DNA from: an uncultured Eubacteriales bacterium | Lineage (GTDB): Bacteria; Bacillota; Clostridia; Christensenellales; Aristaeellaceae | Direction of reading: 5' to 3' | Length of the DNA: 64,000 nt | Assembly: GCA_902799045.1 (NCBI GenBank) | Contig: CADBZH010000008.1 | Location: 1 to 64,000 of the forward strand | Shown here: in pieces, positions 46,301 through 56,116 of the stretch | Numbering within the stretch: position 1 is the stretch's first letter | Layout of the letters: the number at the start of each line of letters is the position of its first letter | Notes under the pieces: generated by a model | Told to the model about the DNA's origin: nothing | Seen by the model: the letters and a program-made list of their open reading frames with translations, nothing else | The model's database searches: none | Program-made: the position numbers and the translations under genes

Positions 46301-49149
46301 TTGTTGCCCGAATAATCATAGAGATTAATTGTGACTTGCCAAAATACATCGTCCGTCACGATGATAGTATATTCGGTCTCGTCCACGGTCATGGTGAGCG
46401 TATAGGTGTCGTCGAAGGCGGCGTCGCTGTTGATGAAGTATTCGCCGGTCTCCTCGTCCTGGGTCAGGTAGAGGTCCTTTTCGCCGGCCTCGCCCACCAG
46501 CTCGGTGAGAACCAGGTCGGCCGCGGTGATGGCCTCGCCCTGGATGTCCAGCGCGTCCAGCACCTCCATGAGGCTGTGGCTGCCGGTGCCGGGGAAGCTC
46601 CAGGTGTGCTCGGCGCCTTCCCCGTCGGTATAGCTGAAATCCACGGTATACCTCACCACGTAGGTGGAGAAGCCGTTGGTGGTGAAGGAGAAGGAGGTGA
46701 CGTTGCCGTCGGCGTCGTGCTTGAAATCGACGTTTTCGACGGGCTCGGCGGTGCCGTCGGCGTGGATGTGGATCAGCTCGAAGTGCACGTTTTCAGGCGT
46801 GGCGCCCTCGGGCAGCTCGGCGAACACGTTCAGGTTTTCGGGCATGACGACCACGGCGACCTCGCCGGTCTGGGAGAGCTCGTCCTGCTTTTCGTTGTGG
46901 ATGGAGATATCATAGGCGACGGCGGCCTCGTGGGTGCCCTCCTCCGGGGCGGAGGCGACCTCGATGCCCTCGGGCACCTCGACCTCGGTCAGGGTGGCGT
47001 AGGCGTCGTTCGGAAGGCTCGTCTCCTCGGCGGGCACGATCGTCACGGTGCCGTTGGTGGTGTCGCCGGCGTTGTCGATGGCGTCGGTGGTGCGTCCGGT
47101 GTAGCCGGTCAGCTCAAAGTTCACCGTCTGGGTGGTGACGGTGGTCACGTCGTCCTCGGTGGACTCGGTCTGCATCTCCAGGGAGACGCTGCCGCTCTCC
47201 AGGGCGTCGGCGGTCAGGATGATGCTGCCATCCTCCACGTCGACATCGCTGTTGGTGACGGTGGCCTCGCTGGCAAAGACCTCGTGGTCCACGTCCAGCT
47301 CGCCCTCCACCAGGTTGACGGAATCGTCCTCCGCGGCCAGCAGGTCCGTGACGGACAGCTTCACGGTGTCGCCCTCGACGGTGGCGGCCTGCATCAGGTC
47401 CACGCTGGACAGGTCCACGCTGATGTTGGCGCTCAGGGTCGGCCCCTCAACGGTGGCGTTGTCCCCGGTCTCGGGCTCAGCTTCGGTTTCAGACTCGGTC
47501 TCGGCTTCGGTCTCGGCTTCGGTCTCGGTCTCGGCTTCGGTCTCAGTATCAGCTTCTGTCTCGGTCTCAGTCTCGGTCTCGGATTCAGCTTCGGTCTCGG
47601 ATTCAGCTTCGGTCTCAGTCCCAGACTCGGTCTCGGATTCAGCTTCAGTTTCAGTTTCGGTCTCGGTCTCGGTCTCGGCTTCGGTCTCGGATTCAGCTTC
47701 GGTCTCAGTCCCAGACTCGGTCTCGGATTCAGCTTCAGTTTCAGTTTCGGTCTCAGTCTCGGATTCAGCTTCAGCCTCGGCTTCGGTCTCAGTCTCGGTT
47801 TCGGGCTCAGTCTCAGTTTCAGGCTCAACTTCAGTCTCGGTTTCAGCCTCGGCTTCGGTTTCAGCTTCGGTTTCAGGCTCAGCTTCAGTCTCGGTCTCGG
47901 ATTCAGCTTCGGTCTCGGTCTCAGCTTCGGTCTCGGTCTCGGATTCAGTCTCGGTCTCTACCTCTGCTTCAGTTTCAGTTTCGGTCTCAGGCTCAGACTC
48001 AGCTTCGGTCTCGGTCTCGGATTCAGCTTCGGTCTCGGTCTCGGACCCGGTTTCAGTTTCAGGCTCAGTCTCGGTCTCGGTCTCAGCTTCGGTCTCGGTC
48101 TCGGACCCGGTTTCAGTTTCAGGCTCAGTCTCGGTCTCAGCTTCGGTCTCGGTCTCGGATTCAGTCTCGGTCTCTACCTCTGCTTCAGTTTCAGTTTCGG
48201 TCTCAGGCTCGGTCTCAGGCTCGGCCTCGGTTTCAGGCTCAGCTTCAGTCTCGGTCTCGGTCTCAGCTTCGGTCTCGGTCTCGGATTCAGCTTCGGTCTC
48301 GGTCTCGGACCCGGTTTCAGTTTCGGTCTCAGACTCGGTTTCGGTCTCAGCCTCTACCTCGGCTTCGGTCTCAGCTTCAGGCTCGTTTTCAGTTTCGACC
48401 GCCGCGGTTTCGGCGTCGGCGTCGGTCTCGGTCTCAGGCTCGGCCACAGGCGTGGCGACCTCGTCCACATGGGCGACGCCCTGGGTGAGGATCACGCTCT
48501 GGATGTCGTCTTCGGTGATGATCGCCAGCTCGGCCAGGTCAAAGTCCGCCATGGCGTAGACGCGCACGTCGCCCTCCACGACCTCGACGCCCACGCGACC
48601 GGCCTCGTCCGCGCTGTTCACGACCTGCCCCACCTCGCGCACGTCGCGCAGGGACACGGGCAGCTGCAGCGCGTCGATGATGGCGCTCAGGCGCGCCTCC
48701 TCGCCCAGCACGAATTCCGGCAGCGGGGCCTCGGCCTCGACGGCGTCTTCAACGGTCGCTTCCTGCTCCTCGACTTCGGTCTCGTCGGCGGCATCGGCCC
48801 CGGTGGCCTCCTCCAGGGAGATCTCCTCATCGGAAGCCGTCTCCAGCGGCGCCTCCTCCTCGTCGGCCTCGTCCTTGACGGGGCGCTGCTGATAGCAAGC
48901 GTCGGTGTGCACGTGCGCCTCCAGGCCGCAAATCAGCTCACCCTCGGCGTCATAGCACGCCTCGGTGTGCTCGTGCTCCTCCAAATGGCACATCGGAATG
49001 CGCTCCAGGGTATCGGCGCTCTTCTTCAGCGTGTTCATCGTAAAGAGCATGACAAACGCTGAAAGGACCGCGACGATCCGTTTCAGATGAGCATGCACCT
49101 TCTTGCGCTTCAGGAACGCTTCTGCTTGACTGCGCTCGACCTTTTTCAT
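40387..49149 (-). CDS. Giant LPSTGG-anchored surface protein (2920 residues)
   Basis: Wall-anchored mosaic protein. Membrane/signal segment at about residues 25-48 ([20 protein letters not shown]), then His/Cys block (about 51-86, [13 protein letters not shown] and [13 protein letters not shown]) and a module ending [18 protein letters not shown], all shared with the 2112-residue protein. Residues about 236-563 are Glu-Thr/Ser repeats. The long middle (about 600-1900) includes Cna_B-like domains. Two tandem units of about 95 residues (about 1935-2123) begin [15 protein letters not shown] and [15 protein letters not shown]. Further Cna_B domains lead to E-box [12 protein letters not shown] and LPSTGG (about 2882). 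ATG 49149 is preferred over an upstream TTG at 49170. One of the largest proteins expected in such a genome. Confidence 0.88.
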   Translation of the reverse strand: MKKVERSQAEAFLKRKKVHAHLKRIVAVLSAFVMLFTMNTLKKSADTLERIPMCHLEEHEHTEACYDAEGELICGLEAHVHTDACYQQRPVKDEADEEEAPLETASDEEISLEEATGADAADETEVEEQEATVEDAVEAEAPLPEFVLGEEARLSAIIDALQLPVSLRDVREVGQVVNSADEAGRVGVEVVEGDVRVYAMADFDLAELAIITEDDIQSVILTQGVAHVDEVATPVAEPETETDADAETAAVETENEPEAETEAEVEAETETESETETETGSETETEAESETETEAETETETEAEPETEAEPETEPETETETEAEVETETESETETEAETETEPETETGSETETEAETETETEPETETGSETETEAESETETEAESEPETETETEAEVETETESETETEAETETEAESETETEAEPETEAETEAEAETETEVEPETETEPETETETEAEAEAESETETETETEAESETESGTETEAESETEAETETETETETEAESETESGTETEAESETEAESETETETETEADTETEAETETEAETEAETESETEAEPETGDNATVEGPTLSANISVDLSSVDLMQAATVEGDTVKLSVTDLLAAEDDSVNLVEGELDVDHEVFASEATVTNSDVDVEDGSIILTADALESGSVSLEMQTESTEDDVTTVTTQTVNFELTGYTGRTTDAIDNAGDTTNGTVTIVPAEETSLPNDAYATLTEVEVPEGIEVASAPEEGTHEAAVAYDISIHNEKQDELSQTGEVAVVVMPENLNVFAELPEGATPENVHFELIHIHADGTAEPVENVDFKHDADGNVTSFSFTTNGFSTYVVRYTVDFSYTDGEGAEHTWSFPGTGSHSLMEVLDALDIQGEAITAADLVLTELVGEAGEKDLYLTQDEETGEYFINSDAAFDDTYTLTMTVDETEYTIIVTDDVFWQVTINLYDYSGNNLISGAALDALKNRVFGIQEEITYSNGGNSNRFTGVQFNSASEVTSFKDMNVPNSGDTVTFKILDDVNNVFTLQQWKDSPDQNNVNNAHLSELQGFALKETDGYVIDASQNKVTLNFQQVLSYTEKYGVRVYVQEAGLEIDEADDYYVFVKVPAPTQDNSDRYFFGASRLIIGPDQTTVDIPITEWFDNNGTAVSNMQISADMNAQVSVLKKKSNKTIQSVADLREPNNVDTIVEGYSISCYNLHYNSPTDEMLSSVDDTNMIRYWYNSLTFATPTGTISKAYIDSFMKDATDFGYYTEEYKNHTADIEATIGAAVMSAVITDGPAGTGEADFGYSGRNLKVNVLKVLKVYTDQDGKPIQNKDVTIRLKDKAGNTVAEKQGNTGTNGRFQVEFDGLEPGDYSVSEVIDDQEITQSGAAQVGGLYVDFSATEAHFLNNTNLNYFGQVAYDNPSTLAEVLNKGTRVPLVILTDEPEEVNTAVTAGNVSDVTVYQNGTGGYKKYDIVNDMKRLRVLSKELIGATDSTTVRVLNYKASDISDEGIDLEDDGRYVVINVMMDQENFCPLVKFDGVGLDAQFESHGKEYATKVLFNLLNDDGTKGYCEDGSPQEFNTSKTGAGIILAPWANAHYLTGDFGGTIISKEVNRNGGELHSYNPNQRQTLNITIQNIVGEPNVGMLELIKAFASDSIKDKITYFTFKVTLSDTNEPSKVQGQSFPASGLKEGNEVTFDESGVAFVEVRADNTVTIANLPEGTTYAVEEITTPATAHYVHVNSAVNGTIVAGETANGAIVKGTTQKVTVTNDLRKTGLTLRKTVNNAPANDGTQFHFDLYLWSETEDESTHETTYTAFTETSGLTVTGTTASIILSSGSYDDEHGEHVAGVWSGFTLTNGQEINISGLPQGLNYAFVENTTGMPAGYGVVTPDGEAVGALDANGSVATIVNEYIDNTSVEVRKVWSDGNPSNLNAEMYLLRFKKTGGTAQPDPVPETPTTGSLRIVQTLTGAGADSSTFTGSYVVKKDDVEVRSGSYSSTNGATISGLEPGNYTVEVTGSDTTYDVTTALSTAMVTVTANQTADAYVSHELTTPVTVPTTGSIVIAQTLTGAGASSSTFTGSYTVRKDGNPVSSGSYNNKAGATFSGLVPGNYTVEVTGSDTTYDVQNATQTASVNVTAGNTATVNVSHELRERQSSNAGNNTATVNIVGVNWRYGNIGYDCGPAPELENGSIVLSVRSSWSNPLGSVTINASTNWRGSITVDSTNLSANGEQFGGVGVSCSSEMTGVLVSPDSFNGSNELNVTITAFYSQPSASALSPFQMAFNPFVAYADEGTPGALPAGIASGINIPEGYELDSEGWRYVKLTPGHLSETLTDLPKVDADGNDYYYMLVEYNVPSNYNVSYSQPSPVPGSQLGGTIATLTATNTPIVPKGTITIRKVLDSDTTRYDALKTWDYWFGIYRDQEANDLVETLHCQAYSADNYSNTVTSNPLPYGTYWVYELTDEVEVNGVKTRYPIKDGQVTKSNIHFTVTTSSPSVTINASNTSGTVEYTNKVVTDYVVQKRWMRSNGTWDDDYGAGADDVKTIYFKLKRTVNGSETYFDKDGKQATGSDQPVIPLTYAMAETAWKTETDAGVTVTKGETVLHWIKEFTNLPGNHSEYSVVECDKDGNNYPDGRYTTCTVLGDVTALKNSLVEVKGEKVWKINGDRSAVAVGTRFDDYYITLQLKRGETVLDTQTVGKANNNWSYTWNDLAEYDPETGAAYSYSVVETGVYASQADAEAGTNNLIGRFVHSEGVPVENGALYTTTITNDLSEVDIDLVKVDSVDHTRKLSNAKFQLMRRELGSTDDDFARFENNQFEEIKVGNEMKKMGPVTITSTDGLTIQDLLPGEYQVQEIQAPPGYILTDSVFTFTINADGTVTYENGNELVTFENATFTIGNNAGVQLPSTGGMGTGMFTAAGVALLLLALAGCLLKARKRDTDA
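42418..42760 (-). other. A+T-rich inserted segment in the giant gene
   Basis: About 115 codons ([16 protein letters not shown] to [10 protein letters not shown]) are visibly richer in A+T than the sequence on both sides and sit right after the tandem repeats. Suggests a domain acquired by recombination. Confidence 0.55.
42780..43345 (-). repeat. Two tandem Ig-like repeat units in the giant protein
   Basis: Two units of about 280 bp encode [16 protein letters not shown] ... [16 protein letters not shown], nearly identical at protein level and highly similar at DNA level, so a recent duplication. Confidence 0.8.
47460..48440 (-). repeat. Glu-Thr/Glu-Ser low-complexity repeat, about 1 kb
   Basis: Repeats of [13 protein letters not shown] type, built from degenerate hexamers with several near-exact longer duplications. 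Copy number is probably variable and hard to assemble. Confidence 0.85.
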
Positions 49150-49200
49150 AGCCTTATGCCTCGCTATCAAATGTCGTTATGGTTTAAGGATGCCCGCTGC

Positions 49201-49782
49201 CTACTTGATGACGCTGATGCGGTCCAGGGGCCAGACCCTCAGCACGACGCGCCCGACGACCTGCTCCTGGGCCACGCAGCCCACCGCGGTGTTGCGGCTG
49301 TCGGAGGAGGTGGCGCGATGGTCGCCCATCACAAAGATCTTTCCGTCCGGTACCTGATAGGGCAGCGTGATGTTGCAGTCGCCGAAGGCCTTTTCCTGCA
49401 CGTAGGGCTCCTCCAGCGGCACGTCGTTGATGAACACATTGCCGTCGGCGTCGATGTTCACCCACTCGCCGGCATTCGCGATCACGCGCTTCACCAGGAT
49501 CTTGTTGTTGTAGTAAAAGGCGATGACATCGCCCTTCTGGAACGCGGTGCCCTTCGGGGCCACCACGATCTCGCCCTGATAGAGCGAGGGCGTCATGGAT
49601 TCGCCCACCACCTGCAGCACCGGCAGCGCCAGCATCGACACCAGCACCGCCACCGCCGCGACGATCACCAGCGCGCTGACGGTGCTCAGCAGCGTCGAGC
49701 GATAGCTGCGCCTGTGCTGTTCCCGCCGCAGCTCGCTTTCCAGCTGCTGCACCGTGGGGTTCTCGGTCAATACTCGCTTCAT
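49201..49782 (-). CDS. lepB: Signal peptidase I (active-looking, pilus-associated)
   Basis: Membrane serine protease removing signal peptides, here probably from the island's own surface proteins. A membrane helix (about residues 31-58) is followed by nucleophile motif VGESMTPSL (Ser62), general base Lys98 in ILVKRVI, and box GDHRATSSDSRNTAVG. Length 193 is normal for Gram-positive enzymes. Its ATG overlaps the stop of the coiled-coil gene by 4 bp, and the giant gene starts 51 bp downstream, so it is second in that operon. It is a useful reference for the inactive paralogue at 28890-29609. Confidence 0.93.
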   Translation of the reverse strand: MKRVLTENPTVQQLESELRREQHRRSYRSTLLSTVSALVIVAAVAVLVSMLALPVLQVVGESMTPSLYQGEIVVAPKGTAFQKGDVIAFYYNNKILVKRVIANAGEWVNIDADGNVFINDVPLEEPYVQEKAFGDCNITLPYQVPDGKIFVMGDHRATSSDSRNTAVGCVAQEQVVGRVVLRVWPLDRISVIK

Positions 49783-50255
49783 GCCTTGCGGTTCCTCCCG
49801 AACAGGCCGCGGCGCTTGCCCTCATCCGGCTGCGGCGCCGACTGCGGCGCGCTCTGCGCCGCCGGTTCAATGCTCGCGCCCTTCGCGCGTTCGCCCTCTT
49901 CGCGGGCCTGGCGCAGGATGCGCTCCGCCTCGCCGCGCGCGCTTTGCAGCACGTCCTCGGCCACGACCCTGGCCTTGTCCGCCTCGGCCTGGGCCTGCGC
50001 CCGCAGCGCGTCGGCATCCGCCTGCGCCTGCTGCAAATACTGGTCGGCGGCGGCCTGGGCCGATTCAAACACGCCGTTCAGCTTCAGCGCAGCCTCCGCC
50101 AGCGAGCCGGACTGCTCGATGGCGATGCGCCGGTCCTCCAGCGCTTCCTTCGCCCTGGCCAGTTCGCCGTTCAATTCGTCGATCTGGCGCTGCTGGTTTA
50201 TGAGAATTTGCAACAGGTCGTCCCGCCTGAGCTTCCGAAGCTCCTTATCCGTCAT
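49779..50255 (-). CDS. Coiled-coil protein, first gene of the pilus island
   Basis: A 158-residue soluble protein. N-terminal KELRKLRRDDLLQILINQQRQIDELN and a long Ala/Glu/Gln helix to about residue 120 predict a coiled coil, followed by a Pro/Gln linker and the basic tail GKRRGLFGRNRKA. Similar small proteins in Clostridia are often labelled 'DNA repair protein' with no basis I know. Translationally coupled to signal peptidase I, so a role in positioning or regulating the export and assembly machinery at the membrane is possible. No membrane segment. Function unknown. Confidence 0.8.
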   Translation of the reverse strand: MTDKELRKLRRDDLLQILINQQRQIDELNGELARAKEALEDRRIAIEQSGSLAEAALKLNGVFESAQAAADQYLQQAQADADALRAQAQAEADKARVVAEDVLQSARGEAERILRQAREEGERAKGASIEPAAQSAPQSAPQPDEGKRRGLFGRNRKA

Positions 50256-50503
50256 CTGCGCAACCCCTCAATCCGAAATATTACGAAATTATGTCCTGTT
50301 CAATGCCGCATTTAACGCACTTTTTACCCGCTTTGGCCCTTGTCGCAAATCTCAACCTTTTGGCCGTCCCGTCGAGCCAAAGCCCGGCAATTCGTGCAAA
50401 TACCACACTACTATAATACCATGTTGCAATTTTTGGTATCTTCTGAAGAGGTTTTCGTCCCTTTTTCTCTGTGAGATACTACCTCGCCTACTTTTACGCT
50501 ATC

Positions 50504-50536
50504 ATGATACCACTTCCTGGTTACATAACGGGTTAC
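50504..50536 (-). promoter_or_regulatory. GTAACC-box promoter of the first pilus operon
   Basis: Plus strand: ATGATA (50504-50509), 9 bp, GGTTAC (50519-50524), 6 bp, GGTTAC (50531-50536), the same spacing as at 30637 and 39944. Leader about 240 nt. The rest of the 50256-50639 gap holds only this promoter and the transporter terminator. Confidence 0.78.
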
Positions 50537-50573
50537 ATTTTCCCTTGTCAATTTTTTGTAACAATTCAAAGCA

Positions 50574-50612
50574 AAAAATGACCGCCTCGGCGCAATGATT
50601 GCGCCAAGGCGG
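50574..50612 (-). terminator. Rho-independent terminator of the sugar transporter operon
   Basis: CCGCCTCGGCGCAAT pairs with ATTGCGCCAAGGCGG (one mismatch), and on the minus strand a TTTTTT run follows. Located 28 bp beyond the last permease gene. Confidence 0.88.
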
Positions 50613-50639
50613 CCAGACGGCCGCTGATGCGGTGTAGAA

Positions 50640-51842
50640 TCAGCTGTCGCGCTTCTTGGAGAGGATGTCGAACACCACGGCGGCCAGCAGCACGAAGCCC
50701 TTGACCACGCGCTGATAGTTCGCGTCCAGGTTGATCTGGAACATGCCCAGGTTGATGACGCCGATCAGCGTGGCGCCGATCACCATGCCCAGCACGGTGC
50801 CCGAGCCGCCGCTGGCGGAGACGCCGCCCACCACGCAGGCGGAGATGGCGTCCATCTCGAAGTTCTTGCCGGCGTCGGCGTTGGCCGCGGTGAAGCGGGA
50901 GATGACCGTCATTGCCGAGATCGAGGTGAGGATCGCCATGTTCAGGTAGGCCAGGAACATGATCCGCTTGGTGTTCACGCCGGAGAGGCGCGCCGCCTCG
51001 ATATTGCCGCCCACCACGTAGAAGTGGCGGCCGATGGTGGTCTTGCTGGTGATGAAGGCGTACAGCAGCACGACCGCCGCCACCCAGACCAGCACGGTGG
51101 GGATGCCGCCGGACAGCGCCAGCTTGTACATCACCAGCAGGATGACCGCCGCGCCGAGGACGCTCTTGGCCGCGTCCATGGCCAGGGTGTCCACCTCATA
51201 GCCCTTGCGCAGCCGCACCGCCCGGGAGCGGAAGATCAGCGCCACAACCAGCACCGCGGCCACGATGCCCACGATCAGGCAGGGCATGTTCAGCTGGCCC
51301 TCGGGGGTCTTGAACAGCGTGCCGGAGAAGATGTTCAGGAAATCCGGGCTGTCCTTGAAGGAAATGGAGTTGGTGGTGGACACGCCCAGTATGGAGGTGC
51401 CCAGGCCGCGGAAGGCCAGGTAACCCGCCAGGGTGGCGATCCACGGCGGAACCATCACGTAGGCGATCAGCGCGCCCAGGCCGCAGCCGTAGATGACGCC
51501 GATCAGCAGCATGGCCGCCAGGGAGACGCCGGTCCCCCACTTCCAGACGACCATCATCATGCCGCTAAGCGCGCCGAGCAGGCAGACGAAGGCGCCGCAG
51601 GACAGGTCGATGTTGCCGCCGGTGAGCATGCACATCAGCATGCCGCAGCCGAGGATATACACGTAGGCGTTCTGATTGATCAGCGAGGCGAAGCTGGTCG
51701 GCTTGAACATCCGGCCCTTGGTCATGATCGTGAAAAAGATATACACCAGCACCAGGATGATGAGCATGGCATTCTTTTTCAACATGGAAACCGGATTCGG
51801 CCTCCTGATGTTGGATTGGTTCACAGCTTTATTCTCCATCAT
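50640..51842 (-). CDS. Sugar ABC transporter permease (second, GguB/XylH-like)
   Basis: Polytopic membrane subunit of a monosaccharide importer. About ten hydrophobic helices; the BPD-type-2 permease signature includes [31 protein letters not shown] and AISACVVGGVSASGGSGTVLG. It resembles the other permease at 51858-53051 over its full length, so it arose by duplication. ATG 51842 is preferred over 51848 because AGGAGG abuts the earlier codon but is correctly spaced for this one. Last gene of the operon. Confidence 0.9.
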   Translation of the reverse strand: MMENKAVNQSNIRRPNPVSMLKKNAMLIILVLVYIFFTIMTKGRMFKPTSFASLINQNAYVYILGCGMLMCMLTGGNIDLSCGAFVCLLGALSGMMMVVWKWGTGVSLAAMLLIGVIYGCGLGALIAYVMVPPWIATLAGYLAFRGLGTSILGVSTTNSISFKDSPDFLNIFSGTLFKTPEGQLNMPCLIVGIVAAVLVVALIFRSRAVRLRKGYEVDTLAMDAAKSVLGAAVILLVMYKLALSGGIPTVLVWVAAVVLLYAFITSKTTIGRHFYVVGGNIEAARLSGVNTKRIMFLAYLNMAILTSISAMTVISRFTAANADAGKNFEMDAISACVVGGVSASGGSGTVLGMVIGATLIGVINLGMFQINLDANYQRVVKGFVLLAAVVFDILSKKRDS

Positions 51843-51857
51843 TGCCATCCTCCTTTC

Positions 51858-53051
51858 CTACCGCTTCTGTCGCTTGGACATGACGTCGAACACGACCGCC
51901 AGCAGCAGCACCAGGCCCTTGACCACGCGCTGCAGGTTGGAATCCACGCCCACCATGTTCATGCCCTGGTTGATGACGCCCATCAGCACGGCGCCGATGA
52001 TCATGCCGGACACCTTGCCGGTGCCGCCGTAGGCCGAGGCGCCGCCGATGAAGCAGGACGCGATGGCGTCCATCTCATAGCCTTCGCCGTAGGTGGGGTC
52101 GATGCCCTTGGCGCGGGCGGCTGTCAGGATGCCGGCCAGGCCGGCCATCAGGCCGATGCTGGCATAGGCGAACCAGTAGACGTTGCGCGTCTTGACGCCG
52201 GAGAGGGCCGTGGCCTTCTCGTTGCCGCCGACGGCATACAGGTGGCGGCCCATGGCCGTCTTGGTGGTGATGTACTGGTACACACCCAGCACCAGCGCGA
52301 TCCAGATCAGCACCGTGGGGATGCCGCGGAAGCTGGCCATCTGCCAGGTGATGAACAGCACGACCGCGCAGATCGCGCAGGTGGTGAGCACCTGGCCCAG
52401 GATGGACTGATGGATGTTCAGCTTCTTCTGGACGTGGATCCGCCGCACGGTCATCAGCGCGTAGACCGCGACGGCGACGATGCCGATGGCCAGGCAGGTC
52501 AGGTTCGGCTTGCCCTCCGTGCCCATCAGCTGGCGCACGTAGTCGGGGATGTAGCAATCCCTGCCGCCGCCAAACAGGAACAGGAACTGCTCGTTGCTGA
52601 TGTCAACGCGATAGCCCTGCAGCACCACGTTGCTCAGGCCGCGGAAGGCGTACATGCCGGACAGCGTGGCGATGAAGGCCGGCACGTGCACCTTGGCGAT
52701 CCAGAAGCCCTGGAACACGCCGATGGCCAGGCCGATGGCCAGCATGGCCAGCACCGCCAGCCACATGTTCATGCCCCGGTCCATCATCACGCAGCCTATG
52801 GAGGCCGCGAAACAGACCACCGAGCCGACGGACAGATCGATGTTGCCGCCGGTCAGGATGCACAGCAGCATGCCGGACGCCAGCACAAATACGTAACCGT
52901 TCTGGGAGATCAGGTTGTTGATGCTTCCGGGCTTCAGCGAGCCGCCGCCGGTGGCGATGGCAAAGAATACCACCACGACCACCAGCGCGATGACCATGGT
53001 ATATTTCCGGAAAAAAGCGCCAACGCTCATTCTGCTTTCACTCATCGTCAT
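51858..53051 (-). CDS. gguB: Sugar ABC transporter permease (GguB-like)
   Basis: Membrane permease of a ChvE-type multiple-monosaccharide importer. Helices are interspersed with [34 protein letters not shown] and [22 protein letters not shown], landmarks of the XylH/RbsC/GguB group. The start at 53051 ([11 protein letters not shown]) overlaps the ATPase stop by 4 bp, giving translational coupling; the frame to 53207 is a shadow inside the ATPase gene. Length 397. With its paralogue it may form a heterodimeric channel. Confidence 0.9.
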   Translation of the reverse strand: MTMSESRMSVGAFFRKYTMVIALVVVVVFFAIATGGGSLKPGSINNLISQNGYVFVLASGMLLCILTGGNIDLSVGSVVCFAASIGCVMMDRGMNMWLAVLAMLAIGLAIGVFQGFWIAKVHVPAFIATLSGMYAFRGLSNVVLQGYRVDISNEQFLFLFGGGRDCYIPDYVRQLMGTEGKPNLTCLAIGIVAVAVYALMTVRRIHVQKKLNIHQSILGQVLTTCAICAVVLFITWQMASFRGIPTVLIWIALVLGVYQYITTKTAMGRHLYAVGGNEKATALSGVKTRNVYWFAYASIGLMAGLAGILTAARAKGIDPTYGEGYEMDAIASCFIGGASAYGGTGKVSGMIIGAVLMGVINQGMNMVGVDSNLQRVVKGLVLLLAVVFDVMSKRQKR

Positions 53052-54592
53052 GCACCCCTTCCCGACTGGAGGATCAGCGCCATGATGTTCTCCTGGGTCG
53101 CGTCCTCCGCCTTCATCTCGCCGACCATCCTGCCCTCGTTCATGATGTAGATTCGGTCGCTCATGCCCAGCACCTCGGGAAGCTCCGAGGAGATCATGAC
53201 GACGCACTTGCCCTGGGCCGCCAGGTCGTTGATGATGCAGTAGATCTCATATTTCGCGCCCACGTCGATGCCTCGGGTGGGCTCGTCCAGCAGCATGATG
53301 TCCGGCTCGGCGAACATCCACTTCGCCAGCAGCACCTTCTGCTGGTTGCCGCCGGAGAGGTTGCCCACCAGCTGCTCCACTGTGGGGGTCTTGGTCTTGA
53401 GCTTGTCGCGGTATTCCTCGGCCACGGCGTATTCCCTGTCCTGGTCGATGACGCCCATGCTGGCCAGGCTGGAAAGGTTGGCCAGCGAGGTGTTCACCTT
53501 GATGGACTGGCTGAGGATCAGGCCGTTGCCCTTGCGGTCCTCGGTGACATAGGCGATCTTGTGCTTGATGGCGTCGCTGACGCTCTTTTTCATCTTCACG
53601 GGCTTGCCGTCGATCTTCAGCTCGCCGGAGAAGTTCGCGCCGTAGCTCTGGCCGAAGATGGACATGGCCAGCTCCGTGCGGCCGGCGCCCATCAGGCCGT
53701 AGATGCCCACGACCTCGCCCTTGCGCACGTACATGGACACGTCGTCCACCACCTTGCGCTCCGGATACAGCGGATGGTGCACCGTCCAGTGGTCCACCTC
53801 CATCATCACGTCGCCGATCTTCACGCCCTGGCGCGGCGGGAAGCGGTTGGTCATCTCGCGGCCGACCATGCCCTTGATGATGCGCTCCTCGGACACGGGC
53901 TCCGGGCCGCGGTTGTCGATGGTTTCGATGGTGGTGCCGTCGCGAATGACGGTTATCTTGTCCGCGACATAGGCGACCTCGTTGAGCTTGTGGGAGATGA
54001 TGATCATCGTCATCCCCTGCTTCTTGAAGCCCAGCATCAGGTCCAGCAGCGCGCGGGAATCCTCTTCGTTCAGGGAGGAGGTGGGCTCGTCCAGGATCAG
54101 CAGCCTGGCCTGCTTGGCCAGCGCCTTGGCGATCTCGACCAGCTGCTGCTTGCCGGTGCCGATGGTCTTGACCTGCACCTTGCTGCTCTCCTCCAGGTTC
54201 ACCATGCGCAGGTACTTGTCCGCCTCGGCATAGGTGGTGTTCCAGTCGATGGCGAACTTGCTGCCCCGCTCGTTGCCCAGGAACATGTTTTCTCCGATGG
54301 TCATCTCCGGGACCAGCGCCAGCTCCTGGTGGATGATGACGATGCCCAGCTTTTCGGAATCCTTGATGTTTGAGAACTTACAGACCTGCCCGTTGTAGAC
54401 GATGTCGCCCTCATAGGTGCCGAAGGGATAGATGCCGCTGAGCACGTTCATCAGCGTGGACTTGCCCGCGCCGTTTTCGCCGACCAGCGCGTGGATCTCT
54501 CCCTCCTCCACCTGGAGATTGACATTGTCCAGGGCCTTCACGCCGGGGAAGGTCTTGGTAATGTTCTTCATTTCCAGCAATATCTTTGCCAT
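53048..54592 (-). CDS. gguA: Sugar ABC transporter ATP-binding protein (GguA-like, two ATPase domains)
   Basis: Cytoplasmic energising subunit with duplicated ABC domains. Domain 1: Walker [10 protein letters not shown], signature [18 protein letters not shown], Walker [12 protein letters not shown]. Domain 2: degenerate Walker [11 protein letters not shown], signature [15 protein letters not shown], Walker [17 protein letters not shown]. This asymmetry is normal for the sugar CUT2 family. ATG 54592 is preceded by GGAGGAAG. Length 514. A stable hairpin between chvE and this gene probably reduces its expression relative to the binding protein. Confidence 0.95.
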   Translation of the reverse strand: MAKILLEMKNITKTFPGVKALDNVNLQVEEGEIHALVGENGAGKSTLMNVLSGIYPFGTYEGDIVYNGQVCKFSNIKDSEKLGIVIIHQELALVPEMTIGENMFLGNERGSKFAIDWNTTYAEADKYLRMVNLEESSKVQVKTIGTGKQQLVEIAKALAKQARLLILDEPTSSLNEEDSRALLDLMLGFKKQGMTMIIISHKLNEVAYVADKITVIRDGTTIETIDNRGPEPVSEERIIKGMVGREMTNRFPPRQGVKIGDVMMEVDHWTVHHPLYPERKVVDDVSMYVRKGEVVGIYGLMGAGRTELAMSIFGQSYGANFSGELKIDGKPVKMKKSVSDAIKHKIAYVTEDRKGNGLILSQSIKVNTSLANLSSLASMGVIDQDREYAVAEEYRDKLKTKTPTVEQLVGNLSGGNQQKVLLAKWMFAEPDIMLLDEPTRGIDVGAKYEIYCIINDLAAQGKCVVMISSELPEVLGMSDRIYIMNEGRMVGEMKAEDATQENIMALILQSGRGA

Positions 54593-54643
54593 GGCTCTTC
54601 CTCCAACTCCTGGCGGCCGCATGCGCCCGCCAATACCTTAAAT

Positions 54644-54672
54644 GATGCAGGCGGGACAGGCCCGCCTGCATC
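54644..54672 (-). terminator. Intercistronic hairpin between chvE and gguA
   Basis: GATGCAGGCGGG and CCCGCCTGCATC form a perfect 12-bp stem with a 5-nt loop. Only a weak T-run follows (ATTTAAG), so it likely causes partial termination or protects the upstream mRNA, a common way to make more binding protein. Confidence 0.7.
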
Positions 54673-54694
54673 AAAATGGCTCTTGCGTTCTGTA

Positions 54695-55744
54695 TTACTT
54701 CAGATCGTCCTCGGTGTAGTAGCCGGACTCGATCAGGATCTCGGCGTAGTTGTTGGCATCCGCGAACACGGGATCGCACAGGAAGGAGGGAACGACCTTC
54801 ACGTTGTTGTCATAGGTCTCGGTGTCGTTCACGTCCACTTCCTCGCCAGCCAGGATCTGGCCGACCATCTTCACGACCTGCGCAGCCAGAGTACGGGTGT
54901 CCTTGAACACGGACATGCTCTGCTTGCCGGCGATCATGTTCTTGGTGTTGGCGATGTCGCAGTCCTGACCGGTGATGATGGGCCAGTTCTCGCCAGCGTA
55001 GTTGGCTTCCAGAGCGTTGGTCACGCCCAGGGCGGTGGAGTCGTTGGAGCACAGCCAGGCATCGATCTCCTCGCCGCCGGCATAGTTGGCGGTCAGGATA
55101 TCCTCGGCGCGCTTCTGGGCGACGTCGGTCTTCCAGGTGGGGGTGGCAACCTGGTCAAACTCGATCTGGCCAGAGGGCACGGTGATCTTGCCGGCGTCGA
55201 TGTAGGGCTTCAGCACATCGATGGCGCCCTGATAGAAGTAACGGGCATTGTTGTCGCCGGGGTCGCCAGCGGTGATCTCCATCACGAACGGGCCTTCGGC
55301 GTTGTCCAGATCCAGCTGATCCTTGATGTAGGTGCCCTGCACGGTGCCGACCTTGTAGTTGTCGAAGGTGGCATAGTAGTCAACGTTGCCGTTGTCCATC
55401 AGCAGGCGGTCATAAGCGATGACCTTGACGCCCTTCTCGGCGGCCTTGTCCAGGGCGGTGCCCAGGGAGGAGCCTTCGATGGCGGCGATGACGATGACCT
55501 GGCAGCCGTCGTCGATCATGGTCTCGATCTGGTTCAGCTGGGTGGGAACGTCGTTGGAGGCGAACTGCAGCTCGACCTCATAGCCGGCTTCCTTCAGCTT
55601 CTCTTCCATGTAGGCGCCGTCCTGATTCCAACGCTGCAGGTCCTTGGTGGGCATGGAAACGCCGACCAGTTCGCCTTCAGCCAGAGCGGCGGTGCAGCTC
55701 AGTGCGAGCAGCGCAACAAGCAGCATAGCGAGAATCTTCTTCAT
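54695..55744 (-). CDS. chvE: Multiple-monosaccharide binding protein (ChvE-like)
   Basis: Extracellular substrate-binding protein of the CUT2 importer. Signal peptide MKKILAMLLVALLALSCTAALA; ALSC is only a poor lipobox, so lipid anchoring is uncertain. The mature protein follows ChvE closely: SMPTKDLQRWNQDG, VIAAIEGSSLGTALDKA, VIAYDRLLMDNGNVDYYATFDN, ITGQDCDIANTKNMIAGKQ and DTETYDNNVKVVPSFL. Known ChvE-type proteins bind arabinose, xylose, galactose or glucose; the exact sugar cannot be read here. ATG 55744 fits the signal peptide; an upstream GTG is too close to the ribosome-binding site. Confidence 0.93.
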   Translation of the reverse strand: MKKILAMLLVALLALSCTAALAEGELVGVSMPTKDLQRWNQDGAYMEEKLKEAGYEVELQFASNDVPTQLNQIETMIDDGCQVIVIAAIEGSSLGTALDKAAEKGVKVIAYDRLLMDNGNVDYYATFDNYKVGTVQGTYIKDQLDLDNAEGPFVMEITAGDPGDNNARYFYQGAIDVLKPYIDAGKITVPSGQIEFDQVATPTWKTDVAQKRAEDILTANYAGGEEIDAWLCSNDSTALGVTNALEANYAGENWPIITGQDCDIANTKNMIAGKQSMSVFKDTRTLAAQVVKMVGQILAGEEVDVNDTETYDNNVKVVPSFLCDPVFADANNYAEILIESGYYTEDDLK

Positions 55745-55892
55745 ACTGGGATACACTCCTTTGCGTTATTGTGCAGGCCTTTCGGCCCTGCATCCGAATG
55801 TTTTGCCGAATGTGAGTTACGCGCCCGTCACGCCATTGAGCGATGTGCACAATTTGCGCCGCGGAAAACGCACTTTTCATCCGACAATATTG

Positions 55893-55921
55893 ATTATAGC
55901 ACAACCGTTGCGGAATGTCCA
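55893..55921 (-). promoter_or_regulatory. Sigma-A promoter of the sugar transporter operon
   Basis: TGGACA, 17 bp, TATAAT on the minus strand, leader about 140 nt with a GCAGGCC/GGCCCTGC hairpin near 55772-55791. I see no ROK-type operator by eye. The rest of the gap to 56116 shows only a weak TATACT (56051-56056) for the rightward pyrophosphatase. Confidence 0.75.
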
Positions 55922-56116
55922 GCCTTAACTTTGTCTTTTCTTGGCTTTAATTCAGCAATTATTGTCATTTCTTTGATGTGCTAAAGCGGCAAAGCGCAAC
56001 CGCCGCGCATTTCTTTGCCCATCCCGCTTCCCCCGCCGACTGAAATATGATATACTGAATGGGAAACCCGGCCCGCCGCGCGGCGACGGGCCGAACCACA
56101 ATCGGGAGGTGACTTC

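Noticed and set aside
47460-48440. Possible CRISPR array in the hexamer repeats
   Set aside because: The repeats are degenerate, without spacers, and lie in frame within a coding sequence.
49149-49170. TTG start 21 bp upstream for the 2920-residue protein
   Set aside because: The ATG at 49149 begins MKKVERSQ and is the more usual codon; the TTG has no better ribosome-binding site.
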